The notes below the pieces were generated by a model. It saw only the letters and a list, made by a program, of their open reading frames with translations, did not search any database and had not been told where the DNA came from. DNA of 64,000 nucleotides, taken from NCBI GenBank assembly GCA_002529455.1, contig NYMS01000062.1, positions 1-64,000 of the forward strand, read 5' to 3'. The stretch comes from Glycomyces fuscus (lineage in GTDB: Bacteria > Actinomycetota > Actinomycetes > Streptosporangiales > Streptosporangiaceae). The position numbers and the translations under genes are program-made. Shown in pieces: positions 1 to 10,327 of the stretch. Position 1 is the first letter of the stretch. Each line of letters begins with the position of its first letter.

Positions 1-1
1 C

Positions 2-1099
2 TCCCTGCCCAAGCCGCGGGAGATCTACGAGTTCCTGGACTCGTACGTGATCGGTCAGGAGCAGGCCAAGAAGGCGTTGTCGGTGGCGGTGTACAACCAC
101 TACAAGCGGGTGCGTTCGGAGGGGGAGCGTCCGGGCGAGGAGGATGTGGAGATCGCCAAGTCCAACATCTTGCTGCTCGGGCCGACGGGGTCGGGCAAGA
201 CGTTGTTGGCGCAGACTCTGGCGCGGATCCTGAACGTGCCGTTCGCGATCGCGGACGCGACGGCGCTGACCGAGGCGGGGTATGTGGGGGAGGATGTGGA
301 GAACATCCTGCTCAAGTTGATCCAGGCGGCTGACTATGACGTGAAGAAGGCCGAGACGGGGATCATCTACATCGACGAGGTCGACAAGGTCGCGCGTAAG
401 AGTGAGAATCCCTCGATCACTCGGGATGTGTCGGGTGAGGGGGTGCAGCAGGCGTTGTTGAAGATCTTGGAGGGGACGACGGCGAGTGTGCCTCCGCAGG
501 GTGGGCGCAAGCATCCGCATCAGGAGTTCATCCAGATCGACACGACGAATGTGTTGTTCATCTGTGGTGGTGCGTTCGCGGGGTTGGAGAAGTTGATCGA
601 GTCGCGGACGGGTCAGCAGGGGATGGGGTTCAACGCGGTGTTGCGTCCCAAGGGTGAGCTGGGTGGTTCGGCGTTGTTCGGTGAGGTGATGCCGGAGGAT
701 CTGTTGAAGTTCGGGATGATTCCGGAGTTCGTGGGTCGGTTGCCGGTGATCACGAGTGTGCATGATCTGGATCGGGAGGCGTTGATCCGGATTTTGACGG
801 AGCCGCGGAATGCTTTGGTGAAGCAGTATCAGCGGTTGTTCGAGTTGGATGGTGTGGAGTTGGAGTTCACGCCGGGGGCGTTGGAGGCGGTGGCGGAGCA
901 GGGGATTATTCGGGGTACGGGTGCGCGTGGTTTGCGGGCGATTATCGAGGAGGTGTTGTTGTCGGTGATGTATGAGGTGCCTTCGCGTGAGGATGTGGGT
1001 CAGGTGATCATTACGCGGGAGACGGTGATCGACAACGTCAACCCCACCATCGTCCCGCGGGCCCAGTCACGCGGTACCCGTCAGGAGAAGTCCGCCTAG
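2..1099 (+). CDS. clpX: ATP-dependent Clp protease ATP-binding subunit ClpX (5' truncated by window)
   Basis: ClpX is the AAA+ unfoldase that recognises substrates and feeds them into ClpP in the cytoplasm. The frame is open from base 2, so the N-terminal zinc-binding domain lies outside the window; what remains starts at [16 protein letters not shown]. Visible motifs are Walker A GPTGSGKT, the GYVGED pore loop, Walker [10 protein letters not shown], the [14 protein letters not shown] segment, and GQQGMGFNA, which sits where the ClpP-contacting IGF loop lies. The C-terminal small domain carries the GARGLR sensor-2 motif. Codon use is odd: bases 60-1020 are rich in TTG and in G- or T-ending codons, while the last 70 bases return to the C-ending style of the neighbours. 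A strong hairpin terminator follows. Identity is secure. Confidence 0.97.
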   Translation, partial: SLPKPREIYEFLDSYVIGQEQAKKALSVAVYNHYKRVRSEGERPGEEDVEIAKSNILLLGPTGSGKTLLAQTLARILNVPFAIADATALTEAGYVGEDVENILLKLIQAADYDVKKAETGIIYIDEVDKVARKSENPSITRDVSGEGVQQALLKILEGTTASVPPQGGRKHPHQEFIQIDTTNVLFICGGAFAGLEKLIESRTGQQGMGFNAVLRPKGELGGSALFGEVMPEDLLKFGMIPEFVGRLPVITSVHDLDREALIRILTEPRNALVKQYQRLFELDGVELEFTPGALEAVAEQGIIRGTGARGLRAIIEEVLLSVMYEVPSREDVGQVIITRETVIDNVNPTIVPRAQSRGTRQEKSA

Positions 1100-1160
1100 C
1101 CGACGCCTCCACGGGCCCCGGCCCCGCGCTCCGGCGGCCCGCCGCCCGGACGAGCAGGCC

Positions 1161-1210
1161 CGGCACACGCGAAGGGGCGCCCCGACCGGGGCGCCCCTTC
1201 GCGTGTGCCG
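1161..1210. terminator. Bidirectional hairpin terminator between clpX and the DUF305 gene
   Basis: A perfect 24-bp inverted repeat with a 2-base loop (arms 1161-1184 and 1187-1210), core GGGGCGCCCC. It lies between two converging genes and has no U-tract, as is common in high-GC actinomycetes. Confidence 0.85.
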
Positions 1211-1253
1211 GGGACCGCGCCGCCGCAGGGGGCGGCGCGGGGGCCCGCCGGTC

Positions 1254-1967
1254 CTATCCCTCCAGCGCCTGTTCCATACGCGCGATCTCGGTGTTCTGCT
1301 CGGCGATCACGTCGTTGGCCATGCGCATCACCGTCTGGTCCCTGCCCTCGGACAGCACGTCCTCGGCCATGGTGACCGCGCCCTCGTGGTGGGCGGTCAT
1401 CAGCTCCACGAAGAGGCGGTCGAACTCGTCGCCCTCCGCCGCCGCCAGCTGCTCCAGCTCCTCCTCGGAGGCCATGCCCGGCATGTCCTCGTGGTCGACC
1501 TCCAGCTCGCACGAGGGAACGTCGCCGTCCTCGCCGTGATGGGTGCCGTCCCCCTCCAGTCCGCAGAAGTTCTGGTGCGCCGGGTTCTCCCTGGCCGGGC
1601 CGAAGACGTTCTCCTCCAGCCAGCTCTCCATGGCGGTGATCTCCGGGCCCTGGGCGTCGGCGATGCGGTCGGCGATGAGCTCGATGTCCTCGCGCTCGTG
1701 GCGTTCCGGCACCAGGTCGGTCATCTCCAGGGCCTGTGAGTGGTGCTCGATCATCTTCACCAGGTAGGTGACGTCGGCCTCGTTGTGGCCCTGCTCCTCG
1801 GCGAGGGCGGCGATCTGGTCGGTGGTGGCGGGGGAGGAGGACTCCCCGGGGGCGCCGGGGGCGATGACGTTGGCCGACTCCTGCTCCTGCCCGTCCCCGT
1901 CACCCGTACAGGCCGAGGCTCCGAGCAGGGCGAGGGCGGTTCCGGCCGCGAGTACCAGGCGACGCAC
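1254..1967 (-). CDS. DUF305 domain lipoprotein
   Basis: A secreted or membrane-anchored protein of 237 aa that starts at GTG with GGAGG a few bases upstream. The N-terminus MRRLVLAAGTALALLGASAC is a lipoprotein signal with a lipobox ending at Cys20. The mature part holds the DUF305 pattern: MIEHHSQALEMTDL near residue 72 and MTAHHEGAVTMAEDVL near residue 192. These two HH-containing helices belong to the ferritin-like four-helix DUF305 fold, whose function is unsettled, though members are often found beside copper or redox genes. No such partner is adjacent here. It is convergent with clpX and divergent from the LVIVD gene. Confidence 0.9.
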   Translation of the reverse strand: MRRLVLAAGTALALLGASACTGDGDGQEQESANVIAPGAPGESSSPATTDQIAALAEEQGHNEADVTYLVKMIEHHSQALEMTDLVPERHEREDIELIADRIADAQGPEITAMESWLEENVFGPARENPAHQNFCGLEGDGTHHGEDGDVPSCELEVDHEDMPGMASEEELEQLAAAEGDEFDRLFVELMTAHHEGAVTMAEDVLSEGRDQTVMRMANDVIAEQNTEIARMEQALEG

Positions 1968-2288
1968 GAGGTGTCCTCCGATGGGGTGGGGTGCGGACGG
2001 GGCCGCTGTGCCGGGGGCATTGTGCCTCGGGGCAACGTCCTGCGGGCTTTCTACTCACTCGACGGGTGTTCTGTCCAGTCCCGGACACGGGTTGGTGCCA
2101 TCTCGTTCAACTTCGCGCTGCCGGGCGGGCCCGCCGGGGCGCCGGTCGTCCCCAGGGGTGTCTGCGTGCTTTTGGTGTTCTGAAGTGGCAGATGTCCGGT
2201 CTCGGCGTTTCGTCTGGTTGTCACCAATGGAGAGTAGTACAACACATAGTAGTCAGTTGGATGCTTCGTGTATTCCCGGGGGTGTGCG
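1968..2288. other. Intergenic region between DUF305 and the first LVIVD gene
   Basis: A 320-bp divergent spacer with no credible gene. It contains a locally AT-rich patch near 2225-2262 (AGTAGTACAACACATAGTAG) that probably holds the promoter for the rightward LVIVD gene. No clear paired -35/-10 could be assigned. Confidence 0.4.
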
Positions 2289-3668
2289 GTGGTGGCGAAG
2301 ACGCGAGGGCACGGGAACGGGCTGCGCTGGGGAAGCTTCGGAACGGCACCCCTGCTGGTCACCGCCCTGCTCGCCGTTCCCGGGGCGAGGGCCGAGGACG
2401 GGGTGAGCACCGACGGGGGCGTCGTGCACGTGGCCAACCTGCCCAGGGCGCAAGGCCTGGACGGTGCCTCGTCGTACAACTCCGACCTGGCCTTCAGCGG
2501 TGACTACGCCATCGGCGGCAACTACGACGGCTTCGTCGTCTACGACATCTCCGACCCGGAGAACCCGAGCCGGGTGTCCACGGTCGTGTGCCCCGGAAGC
2601 CAGGGCGACGTGTCGGTCAGCGGCGACCTGCTCTACCTCTCGGTCGACTACCCGCGCGCCGACAGCGAGTGCGGAGCGCCCGCGGTGTCGGCCACCGACT
2701 CCGACGGGTTCGAGGGCATCCGGATCTTCGACATCTCCGACAAGGCCGACCCGCGGTACGTGTCCGCGGTGCGCACCGACTGCGGCTCGCACACCAACAC
2801 CCTGGTGCCGGGTGAGGACGGGGAGCGGGACTACGTCTACGTGTCCTCGTACTCGCCCTCGAAGGACTTCCCGAACTGCCAGCCGCCGCACGACAGGATC
2901 TCCGTCGTCGAGGTGCCGCTGGCGGACCCGGCCTCGGCCCGGGTGGTCAGCGAGCCGGTGCTGCTGCCGGACGGCGGCCACGGGACCACCACCGGCTGCC
3001 ACGACATCACCGCCTACCCCGAGCGCGGCCTGGCCGCCGCGGCCTGCCTGGGGGACGGGTTGCTGCTCGACATCGCCGACCCGGTCAACCCCGTGGTGGT
3101 GGAGCGCGTGAGCGATCCCAACTTCGCCTTCTGGCACTCGGCGACCTTCACCAACGACGCCCGCAACGTGATCTTCACCGACGAGCTCGGCAGCGGATAC
3201 GCGGCCACCTGCACCGCCGAGACGGGGCCCGAGCGGGGGGCCGACGCGGTCTACTCGCTCGACCAGAACGGGGCGGACCCGAAACTCGAGTTTCGGAGCT
3301 ACTACAAACTGCCTCGTCATCAGTCCGAAACCGAGAACTGTGTGGCCCACAACGGCTCGCTGATCCCCGTGCCCGGTCAGGACTACTTCGTGCAGTCCTG
3401 GTACCAGGGCGGCGTCTCGGTCATCGACCTCAGCGACCCGGACAAGCCCGAGGAGATCGGCCACTTCGACCGCGGCCCCTGGAACCCCGACGCCCTGACG
3501 ACGGCGGGCTCGTGGTCGGCCTACTACTACAACGGCTACGTCTACTCCTCCGACATCATGCGCGGGCTCGACGTGCTCCGGCTCACCGACCCCCGCCTGG
3601 CCGGGGCGGAGGACGTGCGCATGGAGGAGTTCAACCCGCAGTCGCAGCCGTCCCTGCCCACCGCCTGA
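2289..3668 (+). CDS. Secreted LVIVD-repeat protein, copy 1
   Basis: Predicted extracellular beta-propeller-type protein of 459 aa built from LVIVD repeats; the family's role is unknown. I chose GTG 2289 because a CGGGGG ribosome-binding stretch lies 6-7 bases upstream and the N-terminus then reads as a signal peptide (MVAKTRGHGNG, then a hydrophobic LLVTALLAVPGARA ending in an AxA site). GTG 2268 and 2292 are alternatives. Repeat-like blocks include FSGDYAIGGNYDGFVVYDIS, GIRIFDISDKADPRYVSAV, GVSVIDLSDPDKPEEIGHF and RGLDVLRLTDPRL. Paired cysteines suggest disulfides outside the cell. It is the first of three tandem paralogs and the most divergent. A hairpin terminator follows. Confidence 0.85.
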   Translation: MVAKTRGHGNGLRWGSFGTAPLLVTALLAVPGARAEDGVSTDGGVVHVANLPRAQGLDGASSYNSDLAFSGDYAIGGNYDGFVVYDISDPENPSRVSTVVCPGSQGDVSVSGDLLYLSVDYPRADSECGAPAVSATDSDGFEGIRIFDISDKADPRYVSAVRTDCGSHTNTLVPGEDGERDYVYVSSYSPSKDFPNCQPPHDRISVVEVPLADPASARVVSEPVLLPDGGHGTTTGCHDITAYPERGLAAAACLGDGLLLDIADPVNPVVVERVSDPNFAFWHSATFTNDARNVIFTDELGSGYAATCTAETGPERGADAVYSLDQNGADPKLEFRSYYKLPRHQSETENCVAHNGSLIPVPGQDYFVQSWYQGGVSVIDLSDPDKPEEIGHFDRGPWNPDALTTAGSWSAYYYNGYVYSSDIMRGLDVLRLTDPRLAGAEDVRMEEFNPQSQPSLPTA

Positions 3669-3679
3669 CCCGTCGGGGA

Positions 3680-3709
3680 GCGGCGCACCGGAGGAGTCCG
3701 GTGCGCCGC
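3680..3709 (+). terminator. Hairpin terminator after LVIVD copy 1
   Basis: A 13-bp stem (core CGGCGCACCGGA / TCCGGTGCGCCG) with a GGAG loop, 12 bases after the stop codon. Confidence 0.75.
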
Positions 3710-3862
3710 GCGGCACCGCGCTTAGGCACCTTGTGTAGTCGAATCGGGTCAGCTCGACACCGTGTTAAGAACAAGGTTTCCTTTGTCTCCCCCTATACAT
3801 ATAGATGTTGAACTGTGTACCTTCTTCCTGTTTCGCTCCAATCAGAATCAGGAGTACACAGG

Positions 3863-5169
<1,307 letters not shown>

Positions 5170-5175
5170 CCGCAC

Positions 5176-5210
5176 GGGCGTCCCGGCTCCCGCCGGGGAC
5201 CGGGACGCCC
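5176..5210 (+). terminator. Hairpin terminator after LVIVD copy 2
   Basis: An 11-bp perfect stem (GGGCGTCCCGG / CCGGGACGCCC) 7 bases after the stop. A second 10-bp hairpin (GGGGCCGCGG / CCGCGGCCCC) lies at 5252-5280. Confidence 0.7.
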
Positions 5211-5321
5211 GCCCGAACGCCGCCCGGCCCGTGACCGGGTGACGAAGGAACGGGGCCGCGGCCGTGTACGCCGCGGCCCCGGCGCGCCCACCCCCATCCC
5301 CTAGTGCACACAGGAGAACCC

Positions 5322-6746
5322 ATGCCCGCACCTCCCGCAGCACCACGGGCCAGGAAGGGTCTGCGGCGCACCGCGGCCCTCGCGTCGGCCGCCGCCGCGT
5401 CTCTGCTCGTCGGACTCCTCGGCCCGGCCGCCGCCCAGGCGGACGAGGCACCCGCCGACGACATCCACAGCGCCAACATCACCCACGTCGCCCACACGCC
5501 CAAGCCCTCGACCGTGCGCAACGTCAACTCGGACCTGGCGTTCAGCGGCGACTACGCCATCGGCGGCAACTACGACGGCTTCGTCATCTACGACATCTCC
5601 GAGCCGGAGGAGCCGCAGGTCGTCTCCGAGGTCCTGTGCCCCGGCGGCCAGGGCGACGTGTCGGTCAGCGGCGACCTGCTCTACTTCTCGGTCGACTACC
5701 CGCGCGCCGGCACCGAGTGCGGAGCGCCCGCGGTGCCCACCACCGACCCCGACGGGTTCGAGGGCATCCGGATCTTCGACATCTCCGACAAGGCCAACCC
5801 GCAGTACGTGTCCGCGGTGCGCACCGACTGCGGCTCGCACACCAACACCCTGGTGCCGAGCAAGACCGGTGACAGCGACCTGGTCTACGTGTCGTCGTAC
5901 TCGCCCTCGGAGCGCTTCCCCAACTGCCAGCCGCCGCACGACAAGATCTCCGTCATCGAGGTGCCGCACGACGCCCCGGAGGAGGCCGCGGTCGTCAACG
6001 AGCCGGTCCTGTTCCCGGAGGGCGGCAACCACGAGCAGGACGGGCTGCTGCTGCCCACCCAGGGCTGCCACGACATCACCGTCTACGCCGAGCGCGACAT
6101 CGCCGCGGGCGCCTGCATGGGCGACGGCGTCCTGATGGACATCTCCGACCCGGTGAACCCGGTCGTCACCGAGGTGGTCCAGGACGAGAACTTCGCGTTC
6201 TGGCACTCGGCGACCTTCACCAACGACGCCAGGAACGTGCTGTTCACCGACGAGCTGGGCGGGGGCGGCGCCCCGACCTGCACCGAGGAGGTGGGCCCCC
6301 AGCGGGGTGCCAACGCGATCTACGGCCTGAGCGGCGGCGACTCGCCGGAGCTGGACTTCGCCGGCTACTTCAAGATCGACCGCCACCAGGGCGACCAGGT
6401 GTGCGTGGCGCACAACGGCTCGCTGATCCCGGTGCCCGGTCAGGACTACTTCGTGCAGTCGTGGTACCAGGGCGGCGTCTCGGTCATCGACTTCAACGAC
6501 CCGGAGGCCCCGCAGGAGGTCGGCTTCTTCGACATGGACTCCCGTGTCGAGGAGGGCGTGCAGGACAACGACACCTGGTCGACGTACTACTACAACGGCT
6601 ACGTGTACTCGTCCGACATCGAACGCGGCCTGGACGTGCTGCGGATCGACGACCCGCGCGTGCGCGCGGCCGAGCGGGTGCGGATGGACCAGTTCAACCC
6701 GCAGAGCCAGGAGAGCTACCGGCCGGGACGGGGTAACGGCAGGTAG
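5322..6746 (+). CDS. Secreted LVIVD-repeat protein, copy 3
   Basis: An intact 474-aa paralog. ATG 5322 is preceded by AGGAG at 5312, and the upstream in-frame GTG at 5304 lacks such a site. The N-terminus is a typical signal peptide: basic ARKGLRRT, hydrophobic ALASAAAASLLVGLLGPAA, then AQA. The body repeats the propeller-like blocks FSGDYAIGGNYDGFVIYDIS, GIRIFDISDKANPQYVSAV, GVLMDISDPVNPVVTEVV, GVSVIDFNDPEAPQEVGFF and RGLDVLRIDDPRV. It ends in RPGRGNGR, as does copy 2. By family it is a surface or secreted protein of unknown function. This copy is the reference that shows the deletion in copy 2. Confidence 0.88.
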   Translation: MPAPPAAPRARKGLRRTAALASAAAASLLVGLLGPAAAQADEAPADDIHSANITHVAHTPKPSTVRNVNSDLAFSGDYAIGGNYDGFVIYDISEPEEPQVVSEVLCPGGQGDVSVSGDLLYFSVDYPRAGTECGAPAVPTTDPDGFEGIRIFDISDKANPQYVSAVRTDCGSHTNTLVPSKTGDSDLVYVSSYSPSERFPNCQPPHDKISVIEVPHDAPEEAAVVNEPVLFPEGGNHEQDGLLLPTQGCHDITVYAERDIAAGACMGDGVLMDISDPVNPVVTEVVQDENFAFWHSATFTNDARNVLFTDELGGGGAPTCTEEVGPQRGANAIYGLSGGDSPELDFAGYFKIDRHQGDQVCVAHNGSLIPVPGQDYFVQSWYQGGVSVIDFNDPEAPQEVGFFDMDSRVEEGVQDNDTWSTYYYNGYVYSSDIERGLDVLRIDDPRVRAAERVRMDQFNPQSQESYRPGRGNGR

Positions 6747-6780
6747 GGGACGGACGGGTTCCCCGAACGTGTGACCCCGG

Positions 6781-6808
6781 CGGGGGCGGTGCCGCGGCAC
6801 CGCCCCCG
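6781..6808 (+). terminator. Hairpin terminator after LVIVD copy 3
   Basis: A 12-bp perfect stem CGGGGGCGGTGC / GCACCGCCCCCG with a CGCG loop, 35 bases after the stop. Confidence 0.75.
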
Positions 6809-6968
6809 TTGCCGTGGTGACCCGCGCGCCGCCGCCGTGTCCGGGGCGGTGCGGGCACGGCGGGGCGGAGCGGGCCCGGGGACCCCCCGATTCCAGGAAG
6901 GCAGGAGGACGCCCGGCGCCGCCAGGGCCTCCTCCGTCCTGTGGACAACGCGGGCGGGGCGCGCGGCG

Positions 6969-8270
6969 TCAGCCGAAGAGGCGGTCGGTGGGGGCGTCCA
7001 CGGCCTCCAGGACCCGGCCGGTGAAGTAGACCGTGCCCAGCGCCAGCACGCGCCCGCCGAGCGCGCGCAGGACCGCGGGGGACAGGTCCGCGGCGTCCAT
7101 GCGGCCCCAGTGGTCCGGCAGGGCGTGCTCGAAGCGCAGGTGGGCCTCGGGCAGGCGCACGGCGGTCACGGGCAGGCCGCCGAGGACCTCCACCGCCCCC
7201 GACACGTCCTTGTGGTCGGGCAGGCACAGCAGCACGTGGTCCACCCCGCCCCACGTCCCGCGGGCGTGGGCCAGGGCGGCGGCGACCCCGTTGCGGTCGA
7301 TGGCCGAGTCCACGATCACCTCGGCGTCCGGCGCACCGCCGCCGCCCGCCGGGTCCCCGCCGCTCCCCCCGGAAGCTCCTCGGACCCCGCCGGGCACCGC
7401 ATGGCGGGACAGCCTCCCCGGCAGCCGGACGGTGCCCAGCACGGCGTGCAGCCGCTCCCGGTCCAGGGGCGGGCGGCCCAGGTGGTCCAGCATCCGCGCG
7501 GCCGCGGCCGTCCCCAGCACCCCCGAGGCCGCGGACAGCCCCAGCGGGCGCAGCCCGGGCGGCGGCTCCACCCCGGGCCGCCGCGGATCGACCACCTCGG
7601 CCCGGACCCGGCCCCCGGTGGCCCCGTCCAGGGCGGCGTCGACCTCGGCGGCCACCTCCGCGGTCTGCGGCAGGCTCACCAGCGCGCGGGTCCGCTCCCC
7701 GGCGACCCGGGCCTTCTCCCGGGCGATCTCCACCACGGTGTCCCCGAGGACGCCCACGTGCTCGGCGAAGACCTTCCCCAGGGCGACGACCTCCGGGCCG
7801 ACCAGGCGCAGCTCGTCGCGGTGGCCGCCCATCCCGGCCTCCAGCACGCACACGTCGGCGTCCGCCTCGCGGGCGCGCAGCAGGCCCGCCACCAGGAACA
7901 GCCCGCTCGGTGCCAGGTAGCCGCCCGTCTCCTCCACCGGCGGCAGCCCCCGGCGGGCGGCCTCGATCCGCCCGCCCAACGCGTCCAGCTCGCCGTCGGT
8001 CACCGACGTCCCGTCCACCCGCACCCGCTCGCGGTAGGAGCGAAAGCTCGGCCCGGTGACCAGCACCGTGCGCAGCCCGGCCGACGACAGCGCCGCCGCC
8101 GCCGTGGTCGCGGTGCTTCCCTTGCCCTTGGACCCCACCACCCCCAGCACCGGCGGGCGTTCGGCGTCCAGGTCCAGCACGCGCATCAGCGCCGCGGCGC
8201 GCTCCAGGCTCCGGGCCTGTCCGGGGCGGCGCTGCGCCCACTCGGAGAAGAAGGGGTCAAGGCTTGGCAT
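6969..8270 (-). CDS. FolC-like Mur ligase family protein (divergent paralog)
   Basis: A 433-aa protein with Mur-ligase architecture. The ATP-binding loop reads GSKGKGST near residue 45, instead of the GTNGKGS/T of true FolC. It is followed by VLEAGMGGHRDELRLV where FolC has EVGMGGRWDATNVV, and by EHVGVLGDTVVEIAREKA in the place of HTEYLPDTVEGIAEEKA. The central and C-terminal domains are recognisable (DSAIDRNGVAAALA, LLCLPDHKDV). It is therefore an ATP-dependent amino-acid ligase fold whose substrate may not be folate. It ends 60 aa before its divergent neighbour's promoter region and faces folC, so the pair may have arisen by duplication. ATG 8270 begins MPSLDPFFSEW. Function is not established. 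Confidence 0.75.
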   Translation of the reverse strand: MPSLDPFFSEWAQRRPGQARSLERAAALMRVLDLDAERPPVLGVVGSKGKGSTATTAAAALSSAGLRTVLVTGPSFRSYRERVRVDGTSVTDGELDALGGRIEAARRGLPPVEETGGYLAPSGLFLVAGLLRAREADADVCVLEAGMGGHRDELRLVGPEVVALGKVFAEHVGVLGDTVVEIAREKARVAGERTRALVSLPQTAEVAAEVDAALDGATGGRVRAEVVDPRRPGVEPPPGLRPLGLSAASGVLGTAAAARMLDHLGRPPLDRERLHAVLGTVRLPGRLSRHAVPGGVRGASGGSGGDPAGGGGAPDAEVIVDSAIDRNGVAAALAHARGTWGGVDHVLLCLPDHKDVSGAVEVLGGLPVTAVRLPEAHLRFEHALPDHWGRMDAADLSPAVLRALGGRVLALGTVYFTGRVLEAVDAPTDRLFG

Positions 8271-8390
8271 GGCACCAGTATGGTCTGCGCGACATACGCC
8301 ACCGGATCCTCCGCCCGGGGTCCGAGCCCAGGTGGGGGCGCGTAGACTGACGCGGGTGTACACCCCGAACACACGAGACGCCGAGACGCC

Positions 8391-9743
8391 GTGAGTGAAG
8401 CCAGCACCGAGCAGCGCTACGCCGAGGTGACCGCGGAGATCCTCTCCCGCGCGCCCGAGTCCGACATCGATCCCCGACTGGACCGGGTCCGCACCCTGCT
8501 GGACCTCCTGGGCGACCCGCACCGCAACTTCCGGGCCATCCACGTCACCGGCACCAACGGAAAGACCTCCACCGCCCGCATGATCGACGCGCTCATGCGC
8601 GGACGGGGTCTGCGCGTGGGCCGCTACACCAGCCCGCACCTGCGCACCGTGCGCGAACGCATCGTCATCGACGGGGAGCCCGTATCCCAGGAGCGGTTCG
8701 TCGAGGCCTACGACGACATCCGCCCCTACGTCGAGATGGCCGACTCGATGAACGACGCCCCGCTGTCGTTCTTCGAGATCCTCACGGTGATGGCCTACGC
8801 CGTCTTCGCCGACGCCCCCGTGGACGTGGCCGTCGTCGAGGTCGGCATGGGCGGCCGGTGGGACGCCACCAACGTCGTCGACGGAGACGTCGCCGTGGTG
8901 ACCCCCATCGGGATCGACCACACCGAGTACCTGCCCGACACGGTGGAGGGCATCGCCGAGGAGAAGGCGGGCATCATCAAGCCCGACTCCGTGGCGGTCC
9001 TGGCCCAGCAGCCGCTGCCCGCCGCCGAGGTCCTGATGCGCAACGCCGCGGAGGTCGGCGCGCGTGTGGCCCGGGAGGGGCTGGAGTTCGGGGTCACCTC
9101 CCGGGAGGTCGCCGTCGGCGGCCAGCAGATCGCGATCAAGGGCCTCACCGGCAGCTACGAGAACCTGTTCCTGCCCCTGTTCGGGGCCCACCAGGCCGGC
9201 AACGCCGCCGTGGCCGTCGCCGCCGCCGAGGCGTTCGCCTCCTCCGGCGACGACGCCGGGGGCATGGACCCCGTGATCGTCGGCGAGGCCCTCGCGGGAG
9301 TGGACTCCCCGGGCCGCATGGAGGTCCTGCGCACCAGCCCGACCATCATCGCCGACGCGGCGCACAACCCGGCGGGGATGACCGCCACCGCGGCGGCCGT
9401 GGAGGAGGCCTTCACCTTCTCCCGGCTGGTCGGAGTGGTCGCGGTCATGGCCGACAAGGACGTCGAGGGGATTCTCGAACCCCTCGAACCACTGCTCGAC
9501 GAGATCGTCGTCACCCGTAACTCCTCCCCGCGTTCCCTCGACCCGGAGCGGCTGTCCAACGTCGCCCAGCACATCTTCGGTGAGGACCGCGTGCACGTGG
9601 AGCCCCGACTCGACGACGCCATCGACCGGGCCGTGGGCCTGGCCGAGGAGGGCGGAGAGTTCGGCGGTACCGGCGTGCTGGTCACCGGATCGGTGGTCAC
9701 CGCCGGTGACGCCGTCCACCTGCTGCGAGGTGCGCGGGAGTGA
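8391..9743 (+). CDS. folC: Folylpolyglutamate synthase / dihydrofolate synthase
   Basis: FolC adds glutamate to dihydropteroate and to folates in the cytoplasm, using ATP. The 450-aa product has the P-loop VTGTNGKTSTARM near residue 50, the folate/omega-loop region GRYTSPHLRTVRERI, EVGMGGRWDATNVVDGD, TPIGIDHTEYLPDTVEGIAEEKAGI, and the C-terminal domain motif IIADAAHNPAGM. The start is GTG 8391, with GAGACGCCGAGACGCC upstream. It heads a run of same-strand genes (DUF4233, ndk, mreBCD) in the usual actinobacterial order. Oddity: valS, which in Streptomyces sits just upstream of folC, is not present here. Confidence 0.95.
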   Translation: MSEASTEQRYAEVTAEILSRAPESDIDPRLDRVRTLLDLLGDPHRNFRAIHVTGTNGKTSTARMIDALMRGRGLRVGRYTSPHLRTVRERIVIDGEPVSQERFVEAYDDIRPYVEMADSMNDAPLSFFEILTVMAYAVFADAPVDVAVVEVGMGGRWDATNVVDGDVAVVTPIGIDHTEYLPDTVEGIAEEKAGIIKPDSVAVLAQQPLPAAEVLMRNAAEVGARVAREGLEFGVTSREVAVGGQQIAIKGLTGSYENLFLPLFGAHQAGNAAVAVAAAEAFASSGDDAGGMDPVIVGEALAGVDSPGRMEVLRTSPTIIADAAHNPAGMTATAAAVEEAFTFSRLVGVVAVMADKDVEGILEPLEPLLDEIVVTRNSSPRSLDPERLSNVAQHIFGEDRVHVEPRLDDAIDRAVGLAEEGGEFGGTGVLVTGSVVTAGDAVHLLRGARE

Positions 9744-9777
9744 CGGGACAGGCGACCCATGACGAAGGGAACCCGCC

Positions 9778-10173
9778 GTGCGCGTAGTCTGCGCCGTCAT
9801 CCTGGTGTTCGAGGTCATCGTGATCGGCCTCTTCATCCCCGTCGCCATCTCCCTGGAGGGGATGGACCCGGTCCTGGCCGGGAGTCTGTGGGGCGGGATG
9901 GCCCTCGCCGCCCTCGTGCTCTCCGGACTCCAGAAGCACCGCTGGGCCCACTACGCGGCCTGGGCGCTGCAGGCCGCCTTCCTGTTCACCTCCTTCCTGG
10001 TCTCCGGGGCGATGCTGGTCGCGGTGGTGTTCGTCTCCCTGTGGGTGACCGGCGTCATCATGGGCCGTCGCACCGACGAGATGAAGGCCGCCCACCGTGC
10101 CCGCGCCGAGGCGGAGACCGCCCGGCGGGGCGAAGACGCCGCGGCCTCCGCGCCCACGCGCCAAACGCGATAG
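9778..10173 (+). CDS. DUF4233 membrane protein
   Basis: A small 131-aa integral membrane protein with four hydrophobic segments: residues about 3-25, 35-50, 58-75 and 78-95. The C-terminal tail is basic and charged (GRRTDEMKAAHRARAEAETARR). It starts at GTG 9778 with GAAGGGA 8 bases upstream and lies 34 bases after folC, so it is likely cotranscribed. DUF4233 proteins occupy this slot between folC and ndk in many actinobacteria, and their role is unknown. Confidence 0.85.
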   Translation: MRVVCAVILVFEVIVIGLFIPVAISLEGMDPVLAGSLWGGMALAALVLSGLQKHRWAHYAAWALQAAFLFTSFLVSGAMLVAVVFVSLWVTGVIMGRRTDEMKAAHRARAEAETARRGEDAAASAPTRQTR

Positions 10174-10327
10174 TGTGACGCAGGTCCGGGCGGGCGGCCC
10201 GGGGAGAACCCCTCCTTCTGCGGCCCCCGCACCTGTGACCCACCACCCGATTCCTCCGCGTGCGGCCATGCCGTGGGCGGGTGCCCACGTGCGCCACGCG
10301 GAGCCCCAGTGAGGAGTTGACACGCAC

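Noticed and set aside
5301-6800. A leftward open frame of 499 codons opposite LVIVD copy 3.
   Set aside because: Its equivalents opposite copies 1 and 2 look alike simply because the sense genes are paralogs.
6969-9848. A leftward open frame of 959 codons spanning the FolC-like gene and folC.
   Set aside because: Only the part from 8270 down to 6969 matches a family. The upstream half is the antisense shadow of folC, with Gly/Asp/His-rich sequence typical of reverse-strand frames in GC-rich genes.
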